Source: a virus
Reading direction: 5' to 3' (one strand)
IMG/VR virus record: IMGVR_UViG_3300017771_000110
Span: 1 to 23,633 of that record
DNA length: 23,633 nucleotides
A model generated the notes under the pieces. That model worked only from the letters and a program-made list of their open reading frames with translations. It ran no database searches and was not told the DNA's origin. A program made the position numbers and the translations under genes. Shown piece by piece: positions 1 to 7,800 of the stretch (position 1 is its first letter; every line of letters starts with the position of its first letter).

Positions 1-285
1 ATACTGTATCTCGTTCATAACTTCAAATCTTACAAACCAACATAGTGCAGGTTTTAAGAAAACATTTAATAATGTAGAATTATCAGTTGTAAGAGTGCCA
101 TTGTGCCTTTGTATTTTAAGTTCTTCATAAAAGTCTAATCCAAGTTCAGGCTTTATATGAGCTAACTCTGCAATATCTAATATGCTATTACTAATCAAAG
201 CTGTATCTGTAGCTTGATTTGTGAAAGAGTTTTGTATTACTTCTGATGCAGTAACAAAATTATTTAAGTTTCTTACATTAGCCAT
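1..285 (-). CDS. Head-tail adaptor-like protein, N-terminal 95 codons (runs off left edge)
   Basis: A minus-strand reading frame starts with ATG at 285 and stays open to base 1, so the 3' end lies outside the window. The visible protein begins MANVRNLNNFVTASEVIQ and is mostly helical, with LDIAELAHIKPELGLDFYEE in the middle and a Cys/Trp/Phe-rich stretch at the end (CWFVRFEV). The start is separated from the portal stop codon (287-289) by one base (TAA-T-ATG), which implies translational coupling. Small helical proteins encoded right after the portal are usually connector or adaptor proteins that join the portal ring to the tail (HK97 gp6-like; in Bacteroidetes phages often DUF6712-like). The role is inferred from position and general look, and I cannot see the full length. 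The reading frame is certain; the function is moderately supported. Confidence 0.6.
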   Translation of the reverse strand, partial: MANVRNLNNFVTASEVIQNSFTNQATDTALISNSILDIAELAHIKPELGLDFYEELKIQRHNGTLTTDNSTLLNVFLKPALCWFVRFEVMNEIQY

Positions 286-286
286 A

Positions 287-1579
287 TTAGTTTCTTGTTA
301 TAGTTTCTTCTTTCTCTACTCTAATCAGTTGTCTGTCTGCTAGTAACATATCACCATCATCTAGCTTAGCTAAATCTTTGTGCAACATAGCTCTTTGCTC
401 GTTTATAGTAAGAACTTGTTTTGGGTCTATGTCAGACAAGAATGATATTGGTGGCTCATATATTACAGTTAAATCTTCTGCATCTATACCTAGCTCTTTG
501 TTTATCACTCTTTTTATTGGCTCTAACAATATGTTAGTTGTGTCTTTGATTACTGTTGACATAGCTAATTCATAAGCTATTCTAATCTCACTACCTGTGT
601 TGTTCATCTTTCCTGAAGAAACAATACCACTTAACGCAGGTTGCCATCTGTGAGCAGTAATTATATTTTGGTCAGTTAGCTTTTGTAAATCTAAGAAGTC
701 ACCATCTTCTTTGTTGTTAAGAATCTGAACATCAGTACCTCTACTTTCATCTGCGTTCTTAACTAAGAATAATATCTTAGAGTTATTACCACTACCTGTT
801 AAAGTGTCCTTAGCAGTTTCTACAAACTTTTCTGCTTCAGCTTCACCAAAGTCACCATTTACAGTTACAATAGCAGAAGGACTAAATCCATTTTTAAAGT
901 TTGTATGATTAAACTTGCCAATTTCAAAATCTATTGCAATGTGTTCTAAGGCAGCTACATAGTCAGGTAAACCATAGAAGCTAAATGTACTTTCATAGTC
1001 CTTGTAGTGTATCACAAAACTACTATTAGACATATTAGGATAAATAGGAATAACCTGCTTCTTTTCAGGATTTCTCTTATAGTTATCCCAATCAGGATGA
1101 AAGCAAATACTTTTCTTGTTTTTGCTAACTCTGGCAGTAGCAGCATCTTTATGATAAAAGTTAATACCACCATCATAGACAACACCTTCTAGGTAGGCGT
1201 TACCATATGTATAGTAATCATCTGCTAGTTTCTTAAAACAATCCTTAAGAGATTCTCCGTTAGCATTTACATCAGAGATGAACTCTGCTAACCTATCGTT
1301 TTCTGTCTTAAATCCACTACCTGTTGTAAAAGTAGTTTTCTGTGCAAGTACAGAACGGTGTGTTGAAGAATGTCTTTTTAAATCTGCTAAATATTGTGGG
1401 AAAAGATTGTCTTTACCAAACGGTATATATTCTTCTCTTACCCTATCTATTTGCTTTACCTCTCTATCTACATTAGGTGTACTAATGTTTACGAAAGCAT
1501 ATTTAGTATTAAAACTACTCTTTGTCTGAACTGTCTTTACTTGACTTCTTTTTGCCTTTTGTTTTCTTTGGTGCTGCAT
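287..1579 (-). CDS. Phage portal protein
   Basis: A 430-residue protein, a normal size for HK97-type portals. The portal forms the dodecameric ring at one capsid vertex through which DNA enters and leaves, and which docks terminase and then the tail. Family signs: an N-terminal segment reading IPFGKDNLFPQYLADLKRHS (about 53-71), followed by a K-x-TFTTGSGF strand; the typical central motif YGLPDY (about 202-207) with NFKNGFSPSAIV about 20 residues later (227-238); and a C-terminal acidic helical region. The ATG at 1579 is the only good start, although it overlaps the end of the upstream 66-aa gene by 65 bases. It is followed one base later by an adaptor-like gene. Lying downstream of the capsid gene rather than upstream is unusual. 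Confidence in the family is high; exact start is slightly uncertain because of the overlap. Confidence 0.88.
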   Translation of the reverse strand: MQHQRKQKAKRSQVKTVQTKSSFNTKYAFVNISTPNVDREVKQIDRVREEYIPFGKDNLFPQYLADLKRHSSTHRSVLAQKTTFTTGSGFKTENDRLAEFISDVNANGESLKDCFKKLADDYYTYGNAYLEGVVYDGGINFYHKDAATARVSKNKKSICFHPDWDNYKRNPEKKQVIPIYPNMSNSSFVIHYKDYESTFSFYGLPDYVAALEHIAIDFEIGKFNHTNFKNGFSPSAIVTVNGDFGEAEAEKFVETAKDTLTGSGNNSKILFLVKNADESRGTDVQILNNKEDGDFLDLQKLTDQNIITAHRWQPALSGIVSSGKMNNTGSEIRIAYELAMSTVIKDTTNILLEPIKRVINKELGIDAEDLTVIYEPPISFLSDIDPKQVLTINEQRAMLHKDLAKLDDGDMLLADRQLIRVEKEETITRN

Positions 1580-1715
1580 CTTCTACAAATTCTATGTGTT
1601 TTGTGTGACCAAGTTCATAGGCTTTTTTAAGTTCTTCCTGTGTGGCATCTGCCCACATAAAGCCTTTCATATTATTGAAACGAGCCTCACCTTTTTTTAC
1701 TTTTGCTTTATACAT
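1515..1715 (-). CDS. Small lysine-rich protein between tail-tube-like gene and portal
   Basis: A 66-residue protein starting MYKAKVKKGEARFNNMKG, with a central helical segment containing WADATQEELKKAYELGHTKH and a C-terminal tail made almost only of Lys, Ser, Asp and Thr. I do not recognise a named family; similar short proteins occur in the structural regions of Bacteroidetes phages. It is preceded by a hairpin (1744-1761) and by the element TATATTGC three bases before the ATG, so it may be the first gene of a portal transcription unit. Its 3' end overlaps the portal gene by 65 bases in the +1 frame. The A-rich overlap encodes the charged tail of one protein and the basic N-terminus of the other. 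A basic tail might bind nucleic acid or a charged partner, but that is only a guess. Confidence 0.6.
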   Translation of the reverse strand: MYKAKVKKGEARFNNMKGFMWADATQEELKKAYELGHTKHIEFVEDAAPKKTKGKKKSSKDSSDKE

Positions 1716-1725
1716 ATTGCAATAT
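1714..1725 (-). promoter_or_regulatory. Palindrome / -7-like element overlapping start of the 66-aa gene
   Basis: ATATTGCAATAT is a perfect 12-bp palindrome that overlaps the start codon at 1715. On the minus strand it reads TATATTGC-AAT-ATG, close to the Bacteroidetes -7 promoter element TAnnTTTG, ending three bases before the ATG. The same TTGC-N3-ATG layout occurs at 4433, 4803 and 20943. It may be a promoter giving a near-leaderless mRNA, an operator, or both. No convincing -33 element is placed at the usual distance. Confidence 0.35.
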
Positions 1726-1728
1726 ATT

Positions 1729-1761
1729 AAAAAAATACATAGCTAGGGGCAAATGCCCCTA
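1729..1761 (-). terminator. Intrinsic terminator-like hairpin after the tail-tube-like gene
   Basis: Perfect inverted repeat TAGGGGCA / TGCCCCTA (1744-1751 and 1754-1761) lies 25 bases after the stop of the 186-aa gene. On the minus strand the GC-rich hairpin is followed, after about eight bases, by a run of seven T (1729-1735). The stem is strong, but the T tract is a little far for a classical terminator, so it could be partial or serve to protect the upstream mRNA. Confidence 0.55.
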
Positions 1762-1785
1762 ACTTGTGTATCTTAATTACTATAA

Positions 1786-2346
1786 TTATGCTATAGAGTA
1801 TGAGCCATCAGAAGCATCAATAGTTACAGCAGGAGTAAGTAAGTATGGTAACTCACCTGACATAGCTGTAAATGTTAATGTAACTCCGTTCTCATCACCT
1901 AAAGCAGCACCTGTTGCAGCTTCAACACCTGATAGTCTAGCATACATTTGGTCATTTGAAATATCTCCTGTAAGAGAATACTTGTTAGATAGACCAACTA
2001 CATAAGTAACATCATTGAAGTCAGTAGCGAAAACAACTAAGTTCTCATTACTTAAAGTATCAATAGCAGACATATGTGCATCAGACATATTTGGTATATA
2101 AGCAGAAATAGTGTGTTCAAACATAATTGTTCCACCCTCTTTTGTTCCTGAGCTAGTTAGTGAGCCTGTACCTTGCTTAAGTTCAAATAACTTAACATTT
2201 GCTTCTGTGATAGTAGATATCGTGTGATTTGCAGCAGAGTCAAAAGCTACAGAACTAATATCAGAAAACAAGCAAACACCCAAGTGCTTTAGACCACCTC
2301 TCCTTTCCAAGTCGGAGTGAACAACGCTAATTTTTTCTATTGCCAT
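1786..2346 (-). CDS. Structural protein, tail-tube-like
   Basis: A 186-residue protein starting MAIEKISVVHSDLERRGGLK. The sequence is strongly beta-patterned and low in charge, as expected of a virion subunit. Towards the end it has the run ATGAALGDENGVTLTFTAMS followed by a hydrophobic strand ending at ELPYLLTPAV. That layout (a GD-x-NG turn, then a hydrophobic strand and a Leu/Pro-rich segment) resembles tube-like proteins of Bacteroidetes phages, from memory of the pattern only. It sits directly after the capsid gene and is flanked on both sides by terminator-like hairpins (2377-2402 and 1744-1761), suggesting its own expression level, which fits an abundant virion protein. Alternatives are a second capsid or head-decoration protein. 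That it is structural is likely; the tail-tube assignment is tentative. Confidence 0.55.
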   Translation of the reverse strand: MAIEKISVVHSDLERRGGLKHLGVCLFSDISSVAFDSAANHTISTITEANVKLFELKQGTGSLTSSGTKEGGTIMFEHTISAYIPNMSDAHMSAIDTLSNENLVVFATDFNDVTYVVGLSNKYSLTGDISNDQMYARLSGVEAATGAALGDENGVTLTFTAMSGELPYLLTPAVTIDASDGSYSIA

Positions 2347-2368
2347 TTTATTTTGGTTTTATTGTGTT

Positions 2369-2402
2369 AAAAATTATTAGGGGGAGTATTTCATCCCCCT
2401 AA
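2369..2402 (-). terminator. Hairpin downstream of major capsid gene
   Basis: Perfect 9-bp inverted repeat TTAGGGGGA / TCCCCCTAA (2377-2385 and 2394-2402) with an 8-base loop starts five bases after the capsid stop codon. On the minus strand it is followed by AATAATTTTTAAC, giving only five T (2369-2373). A partial terminator or 3'-end stabiliser after the most highly expressed gene is plausible. Confidence 0.5.
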
Positions 2403-2406
2403 ATTA

Positions 2407-3426
2407 TTATGCCATATTATCAGGCGTATAGTAAGCAGCTAATTTAGCATCTTTCAAAGCTACAGCTACAGAGTAAGCTACTCTAAAACGATACTCTTTG
2501 TTATCGTTAGAATACCATTGCTCTACAGAGTTTTCGTTGAAGTCAGTAGCAACAACAAAAGCATCTTTAGTAGTTAACATAGCTCTGTGAGTTTCAGCAG
2601 CATTAGAAGCACCGTTAATGTTTGCAACATTAGAAGCGATAGCCACATCCCAATCTCTACGAACAATAATAGGAATACCTCTATAAGTAAGGCTTTGAAC
2701 ACCATTAACCATAGCTCCATATCCTGCAGCAGCAAAACTAGAAGATTCTAAGTTTGTAGCCATATAATCATCTGCTACATCACCTGAAACAAAGTAAACG
2801 TGATTTCCTGCTTCTAACAATTCAGGAGAAGCAATATCGTAAAGACCTTTAAGAATATCTAAACCACGACCTGCAACTAAAGCTGCATCAGTTGGTTGTT
2901 CAGTAGCTAAAGTTCCACGATTTAATTTGTTAGCAGTTACATTGAAAGCTGCATCAAATAAACCATCATATTGGTCAAAACCACCTGTACCACCTGCAGC
3001 ACTAGATAACCACAACTGCTTGTTGAAGTCAGACTTAACGCCTTGTCCGATAAGGTCTAATAAAATATTTTTTACAACAGTTCCATCAACATTATCAAAT
3101 TCGTGACCACCTCTCATAAGTTGTCCTTTGATTTTGTTGTATAAAGCGTTACCTGCAAACGCAACCTCTGCTTCTCTACGAACAGGAGTTATTGTTACAG
3201 TATCACCTATTTCACCTGCTGCTCCTGAGAAAGCCCCAAGAGGAGCAAGAGCTCCTGTAATTCCACCTAATTGCTTAAACTTATCAATAACGATAGTTCC
3301 TGCTACATTAGGCATTACATCCATATAAGACATATAGTCTTGCCCCATAAATAGAGGCTCAATTATTGATTTACTTACATCATATTTTTCGATGTTAGGT
3401 AAATTTGCACTTGTTAAAGTCGCCAT
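2407..3426 (-). CDS. Major capsid protein
   Basis: A 339-residue protein starting MATLTSANLPNIEKYDVSKS. It would be the main subunit of the icosahedral shell, probably with the HK97 fold. Visible support: an early conserved-looking segment SIIEPLFMGQDYMSYM; a strand-rich part (TVTITPVRREAEVAFAGNAL) resembling an E-loop/P-domain boundary; a Gly/Ala-rich middle; and a C-terminal segment VEQWYSNDNKEYRFRVAYSV like the P-domain strands of phage capsids, in which the subunit ends with an Ala-rich strand. It lies directly downstream of the prohead protease and scaffold-like region and is followed by a strong hairpin, as expected for the most abundant virion protein. There is no long N-terminal scaffold (delta) domain, consistent with scaffold being supplied by the upstream gene. 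Family confidence is good by context; the fold is inferred. Confidence 0.82.
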   Translation of the reverse strand: MATLTSANLPNIEKYDVSKSIIEPLFMGQDYMSYMDVMPNVAGTIVIDKFKQLGGITGALAPLGAFSGAAGEIGDTVTITPVRREAEVAFAGNALYNKIKGQLMRGGHEFDNVDGTVVKNILLDLIGQGVKSDFNKQLWLSSAAGGTGGFDQYDGLFDAAFNVTANKLNRGTLATEQPTDAALVAGRGLDILKGLYDIASPELLEAGNHVYFVSGDVADDYMATNLESSSFAAAGYGAMVNGVQSLTYRGIPIIVRRDWDVAIASNVANINGASNAAETHRAMLTTKDAFVVATDFNENSVEQWYSNDNKEYRFRVAYSVAVALKDAKLAAYYTPDNMA

Positions 3427-3440
3427 AGTTTTTTAATTTA

Positions 3441-4433
3441 TTATTTTAATAATGATTTTGCAAATACATCCCATTCATTAACTACAACATCTGCTTCGTT
3501 AATTGCAGGGTCATTATCTGCCTCTACTTTAGTTTCTGTAGCGTTTAGCTTCGCTAATTCAGCTTCTAATTCAGACACCTTGTTTTCTAATTCAGAGATA
3601 GAAACCTCTTTGTCAGAAATGATGCTTGATAGTTCTTCTTTCTCGTTTGACAAGTCTGTAAGTTTGTTTACAACTTCCTCGTTATCAGAAAGAACAACGG
3701 AAACTTCCTCATTAGCAGGGGCTTCAGCTACGCCTTCTCCCTTCACAGCGTTAATGATTTCTTCCTTAACACCGTTAAACCAATTTTTCAATTCGTCAGT
3801 CATTTTCGTTTTCTTAATATTACTAATTAGTTCCAATCTATTTTTAACTTCTTTTTCATCTACATTGGTAAACTTTGAAAAGTTAAAACTAGCAGCTACT
3901 TTGATAGGCTCTGTTATAGTATCTATAAAACCCATCTCTTTAGCCTCTTGACTTGTCAGCCAAGTCTCTTTATCCATCATATCCGATATTGTCTCATCTG
4001 AAAGTTGAGTTTTGTTGGAATAGATAGACACAAGCTCTTGCTTGATTTTATCTAGTAAATCGGCAGTCTTACGCATATCATCTGCACCACCTGCAGACTT
4101 ACCAAAAGGATTGTGTATCATAAAGAAACCATTTTCTGCCATCTCTATATTATCACCTGCTAAGGCAATAATACTAGCTATTGATGCAGATAGTCCTTCA
4201 ATTTTAACATTGACATATCCTCTGTGTGAACGCAAAACATTGTAAATTGCAAGGCCATCAAAAACACTACCACCTACGGAGTTCATTCTGATGTTTATAT
4301 CCTTGTCACCTGCCGACTTTAAGTCGTCTATAAATCTTTTTGCAGAAGTACCGTAATCACCTATCTCATCATAGATAGATATCTCAACAGTTGCACTTTC
4401 TGCTTCATTCTGAAATTCGTACCAATTATTCAT
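3441..4433 (-). CDS. ClpP-like prohead protease fused to scaffold-like coiled coil
   Basis: A 330-residue protein with two parts. Residues about 15-180 form a ClpP/S14-like serine protease: the substrate-binding strand with NSVGGSVFDGLAIYN (51-65), the nucleophile motif GLSASIASIIALAG with probable catalytic Ser84, and FFMIHNPFG with probable His107. The acid of the triad should lie in the 150-175 region (ETWLTSQEAKEMGFID). Residues about 211-330 are acidic and coiled-coil-like (heptads at about 255-298), as in scaffolding proteins. It would cleave the scaffold during head maturation. A good internal ATG at codon 211 (3803), after AAGAAAACGAAA, could yield the scaffold alone, as in lambda C/Nu3. 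Preceded by TACATTTGC-AAA-ATG, a promoter-like sequence. The gene directly precedes the capsid gene. Confidence 0.87.
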   Translation of the reverse strand: MNNWYEFQNEAESATVEISIYDEIGDYGTSAKRFIDDLKSAGDKDINIRMNSVGGSVFDGLAIYNVLRSHRGYVNVKIEGLSASIASIIALAGDNIEMAENGFFMIHNPFGKSAGGADDMRKTADLLDKIKQELVSIYSNKTQLSDETISDMMDKETWLTSQEAKEMGFIDTITEPIKVAASFNFSKFTNVDEKEVKNRLELISNIKKTKMTDELKNWFNGVKEEIINAVKGEGVAEAPANEEVSVVLSDNEEVVNKLTDLSNEKEELSSIISDKEVSISELENKVSELEAELAKLNATETKVEADNDPAINEADVVVNEWDVFAKSLLK

Positions 4434-4445
4434 TTTGCAAATGTA
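4434..4445 (-). promoter_or_regulatory. Promoter-like -7 element at start of protease/head module
   Basis: On the minus strand TACATTTG (4445-4438) matches the Bacteroidetes -7 consensus TAnnTTTG exactly and is followed by CAAA-ATG. The core TTTGCAAA is palindromic. Transcription would start at or within a few bases of the ATG. I could not find a matching -33 TTTG at 19-21 bp. Confidence 0.4.
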
Positions 4446-4476
4446 ATTATATCAATAATAGGTCTTTAGAAAAAGT

Positions 4477-4803
4477 TTACAAATTCTTTCTAATATTTGT
4501 TTTTGTTAAAAAATTATACTTAGTTTTATATAAAATATTCTGTACTGTTCTTTCCGAAATATCGTATTTAATACCTAAGTCAATCATAGTTACACAAATC
4601 TTACCATCATTCCTTTTCAAGAAATCAGCGTAATCTTTTATAATCATATAATCTCGTAATCTTCTAGGCTCTATCAGGCCTTTCTCTGCTAGGAACATTA
4701 AAACATCTTTTATTCCTGCTTCTTCAGAATGTCTATTTTTGATATCTACATAAGCACTTTCGACAAATTCCTTGACAATAGTAAGCTTATTATTTTTTAT
4801 CAT
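4477..4803 (-). CDS. Helix-turn-helix regulator (possibly Mor-like) between tail and head modules
   Basis: A 108-residue basic protein. The N-terminal half is helical; residues about 70-93 (VTMIDLGIKYDISERTVQNI and following LYK) form a helix-turn-helix in which DISERTV is the turn and start of the recognition helix. The general layout, an all-helical N-terminus with a C-terminal HTH in about 110 residues, resembles the Mor/C family of Mu late activators, but I cannot confirm the family. It is out of place among virion genes: the tape measure stop is 66 bases upstream and the protease start 43 bases downstream. Its own start carries ATATCGCAATAT, nearly the palindrome found at the 66-aa gene, so autoregulation and control of head genes are plausible. 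DNA binding is well supported; the target is inference. Confidence 0.68.
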   Translation of the reverse strand: MIKNNKLTIVKEFVESAYVDIKNRHSEEAGIKDVLMFLAEKGLIEPRRLRDYMIIKDYADFLKRNDGKICVTMIDLGIKYDISERTVQNILYKTKYNFLTKTNIRKNL

Positions 4804-4814
4804 ATCGCAATATA
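4802..4814 (-). promoter_or_regulatory. Near-palindrome / -7-like element at HTH gene start
   Basis: On the minus strand TATATTGC-GAT-ATG immediately precedes and overlaps the HTH start codon. ATATTGCGATAT differs by one base from the perfect palindrome at 1714-1725. Candidate promoter and autoregulatory site. Confidence 0.35.
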
Positions 4815-4869
4815 TTCTTTTACAAAAACTATATAATTTTATTAAAAATTATTTATCAACAATCTGTTG

Positions 4870-7800
4870 TTAAAACGAAGCTTGGCTTTCTAAAGACGAA
4901 ACTCTGTTCTGTGTTGAGGTAACATCACTCTCCACCATTACAACCTTTTGTTTTAAATTACCACCTGAAACCATCTGTTGTATGTTTGCTAGTTCTCCAC
5001 CCATAGCAAATTTCTCACCTGATGATATCAATCCACCATCTGCAAACTTTACACCATTACCGTTGTAAGAGTTTATAGCCGATAGTATAGGTCTAAATCT
5101 AGAGGTTGACCTTTTGTTTATTATAGCCTCACCACCTTCTGCTTCGTGTATTCTGCCACCTACTGCAAACTTAACACCACCACTAGCGTGTGAACGACCT
5201 CTAAACATACCACCCTTTGTTAGACCACCCTTAGCAAATCTAACTTCTTCACCCACTTCATCTACATTACCACCACCACCAAGTCCAAATAGATTCAAAG
5301 ATTTTGATAGTAATGCAACAACAGCAGCGATAGCAGCAATATTAAATGGTGGTGGAATGGATGTACCTGCGTTAGCAGCAGATTCTCCTGCTTTTGCAAA
5401 TGCAGACTTGATTGTAGCAATTATACCACCCTCTTTTGTTTTTATATTTAATTGCTCTGCTAAAGTAGCTATGGAAGTTGCAACAGAAGCAGCTTGTTGT
5501 AGTTTTGTTCCTATCTGAACAAGCTTGTTGTTTTCTCCCATAATACCACCTAGTTCAATCATAGAGCCACCCAAATCATTTACATCTGATATTCTTTGTG
5601 CTATTATTTCTTTTGATAATTCTGCATCAGTTAGCTCTAGTTGTCTTTGCTCAGATAAAAGCTGTTTCATCATTTCAAAATCACCTACAAATATATCTTT
5701 CTTTGCATCAATAAAATTTTTCTCCAACTCAAGTAGCTTTGCCTTATGCTCTACCTCTGTTATAAGGTTGTCAGCTAATTCCATAGCTAAATTATGCTTG
5801 TTTGTGTCAAAAGATTCTTGTGCCATTTGAAGCTTCAAACTTCTATTTTCATTAAGCAAAGCAAGTTCTTGTTTTTGTATTTTTAAATCCTCTTTAAGAC
5901 CGTTTTCTCCCATCTTGATATTAAGGTCTTTCATAGTTTCAAGATGCTTTATTTCTTCTTGTATCTGAAGTATTTTTCTGTCACTTTCAAACTTGTATGA
6001 CTTATTACCTATATCAAGTAGTGCCTTAGAGTGTCTTTGAGCTTCTTCTTCTATTTTAGCAGTAATAGCCTTTATTTTCTCATCTTCGCCTGTGCCACCA
6101 CTTCCTGTTGCAAACAAATCTCCGATAGAAAGACTTGTAGATTCTCCTCTTTTTAAAATTAAATCCATTATTTTTTGCTGCTCTTTTTCAAAGTAGCCAT
6201 CTTCTAATGTATCTAAAAATTGTTGAAGTGTTAATCCTGACTGCTCTAATAAAGCATCTAACATATCAGCATCTGCATAAAGCTCTTGTTCTGTTCCTGA
6301 GCCAAACATTGACATCATAATATCATAAGCAGTACCACCAACATCTTGTGTTAAGAATTGCATAAAAGAACTCATTTCCTCAAGTTGCTTTTTCGATTCT
6401 GCTATCTTTTTAGGGTCTAATGTAAAATTCTCTCCTAAAGTTTCTTGTATCATATCAGACTGAACAGTTATACTTATAAGCTCTTTGTTGAGGTCGCCAA
6501 ACGCTTCTACTAGCATTTTATTTGTCATAGCATCAATAAGACCACCACTACCTGATATAGCTTCTGTTATTTTGTCTATATTGTCTTTTTCATCTATAAG
6601 CTCTAGGTTATGAGTGTTTAAAAGCTTATTGAGAGATGCTATTTCAGACTTTTCTTTTTTTCGTAGTCCGTCAAGTATTTTTCTTGTTGAAGCATTATCT
6701 TTCAATAATTTTCCTTCTTTATCTGTAAGCTCATTTATTCTTTCTCTAGTTCTAGCTAAAGATTTAAGATTGTTTTCAGCTTCAGCTATACCTTCATTGC
6801 TATCTTTAGTTGCTTTATTGAATCTTGTAGTTAAGCTTTCGGCTTCTTTTAAACCACCTGCATACTTAACCATTTGTGTAATAGCAGTACCTACAAGAAC
6901 AATAAAAGCACCTATACCTGTTTTCATTATAGCGACTGTAAAAGCATTTGCAGATGCAGTAAGCAAAGTCATAGCTGTTGTTCCACTAGCTGCTGCCTTA
7001 GTTTTGAGTGCTAAAAATTTAGTATAAGCAATAGTAGCTATAGAAGCAGCTTTTACACCTAAAGTATATAAACCAACTGCTATAGCTAAAGCTTTAATTG
7101 TTTTAGCTATTTTACCAATTCTCTTAATATTTTTCTCACTTGCTAGAGTATTAAATCCTTTAGCAAAAGAATCTACTACTTTTTGCATCCTTTTGCCCAA
7201 ACCATCCATCAATGCTATTCTAAAACCATCAACAGCCGACTTGAATCGTAGGAAAGCACCCTGTAAACTATCACCAACAATCGCAGCCATAGCTTCTGCA
7301 GCTCCTTCTGAATTTCTAAGTTGCTCTGTTAGTATTTCTACGGATTCTGCACTATCTAGCATCCTACCAAAAGCAGCAGCAGTTCTTCTGTCTGTAATAC
7401 CTAAAACATCAGAAAGAGCAATACCTGAATCTTTCAACTGCTTTAGTCTTGGTAAAAGTTCATCAACAGAAGAAACAGAGCCACCTAATCTTTTAGAAAG
7501 CTTTGATGTTGGGTCTGCCAATCTTAACAATACATTTCTTAAAGAAGTACCTGCAATAGAAGCCTCAATACCTGCATCCGTAAGGGAAGCCAATATTGCA
7601 GTAGTGCCTTCAATTTCAAAACCTGCCATCTTTGCAATAGGAGCAACCTTAGTCATTGATGTTTGAAACTTCTCAATATCTAAAGCAGAACTTGTAAAAG
7701 CAGAAGCCATAACATCTGCTACTCTTGTTGCTTCACTAGCATCAAGACCAAAACCTCGTATAGCAGACCCCATTACTGTTGCAGTTCTAGCTAAGTCTTC

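Noticed and set aside
1515-1579. Frameshift fusion between the 66-aa protein and the portal
   Set aside because: The portal frame is +1 relative to the small gene, the A-rich run does not fit a +1 slippery site, and the portal has its own ATG.
7193-7666. Long plus-strand ORFs inside the tape measure and other genes
   Set aside because: They are antisense to strong coding sequence, have no recognisable domains, and arise from its codon bias and Ala-rich repeats.
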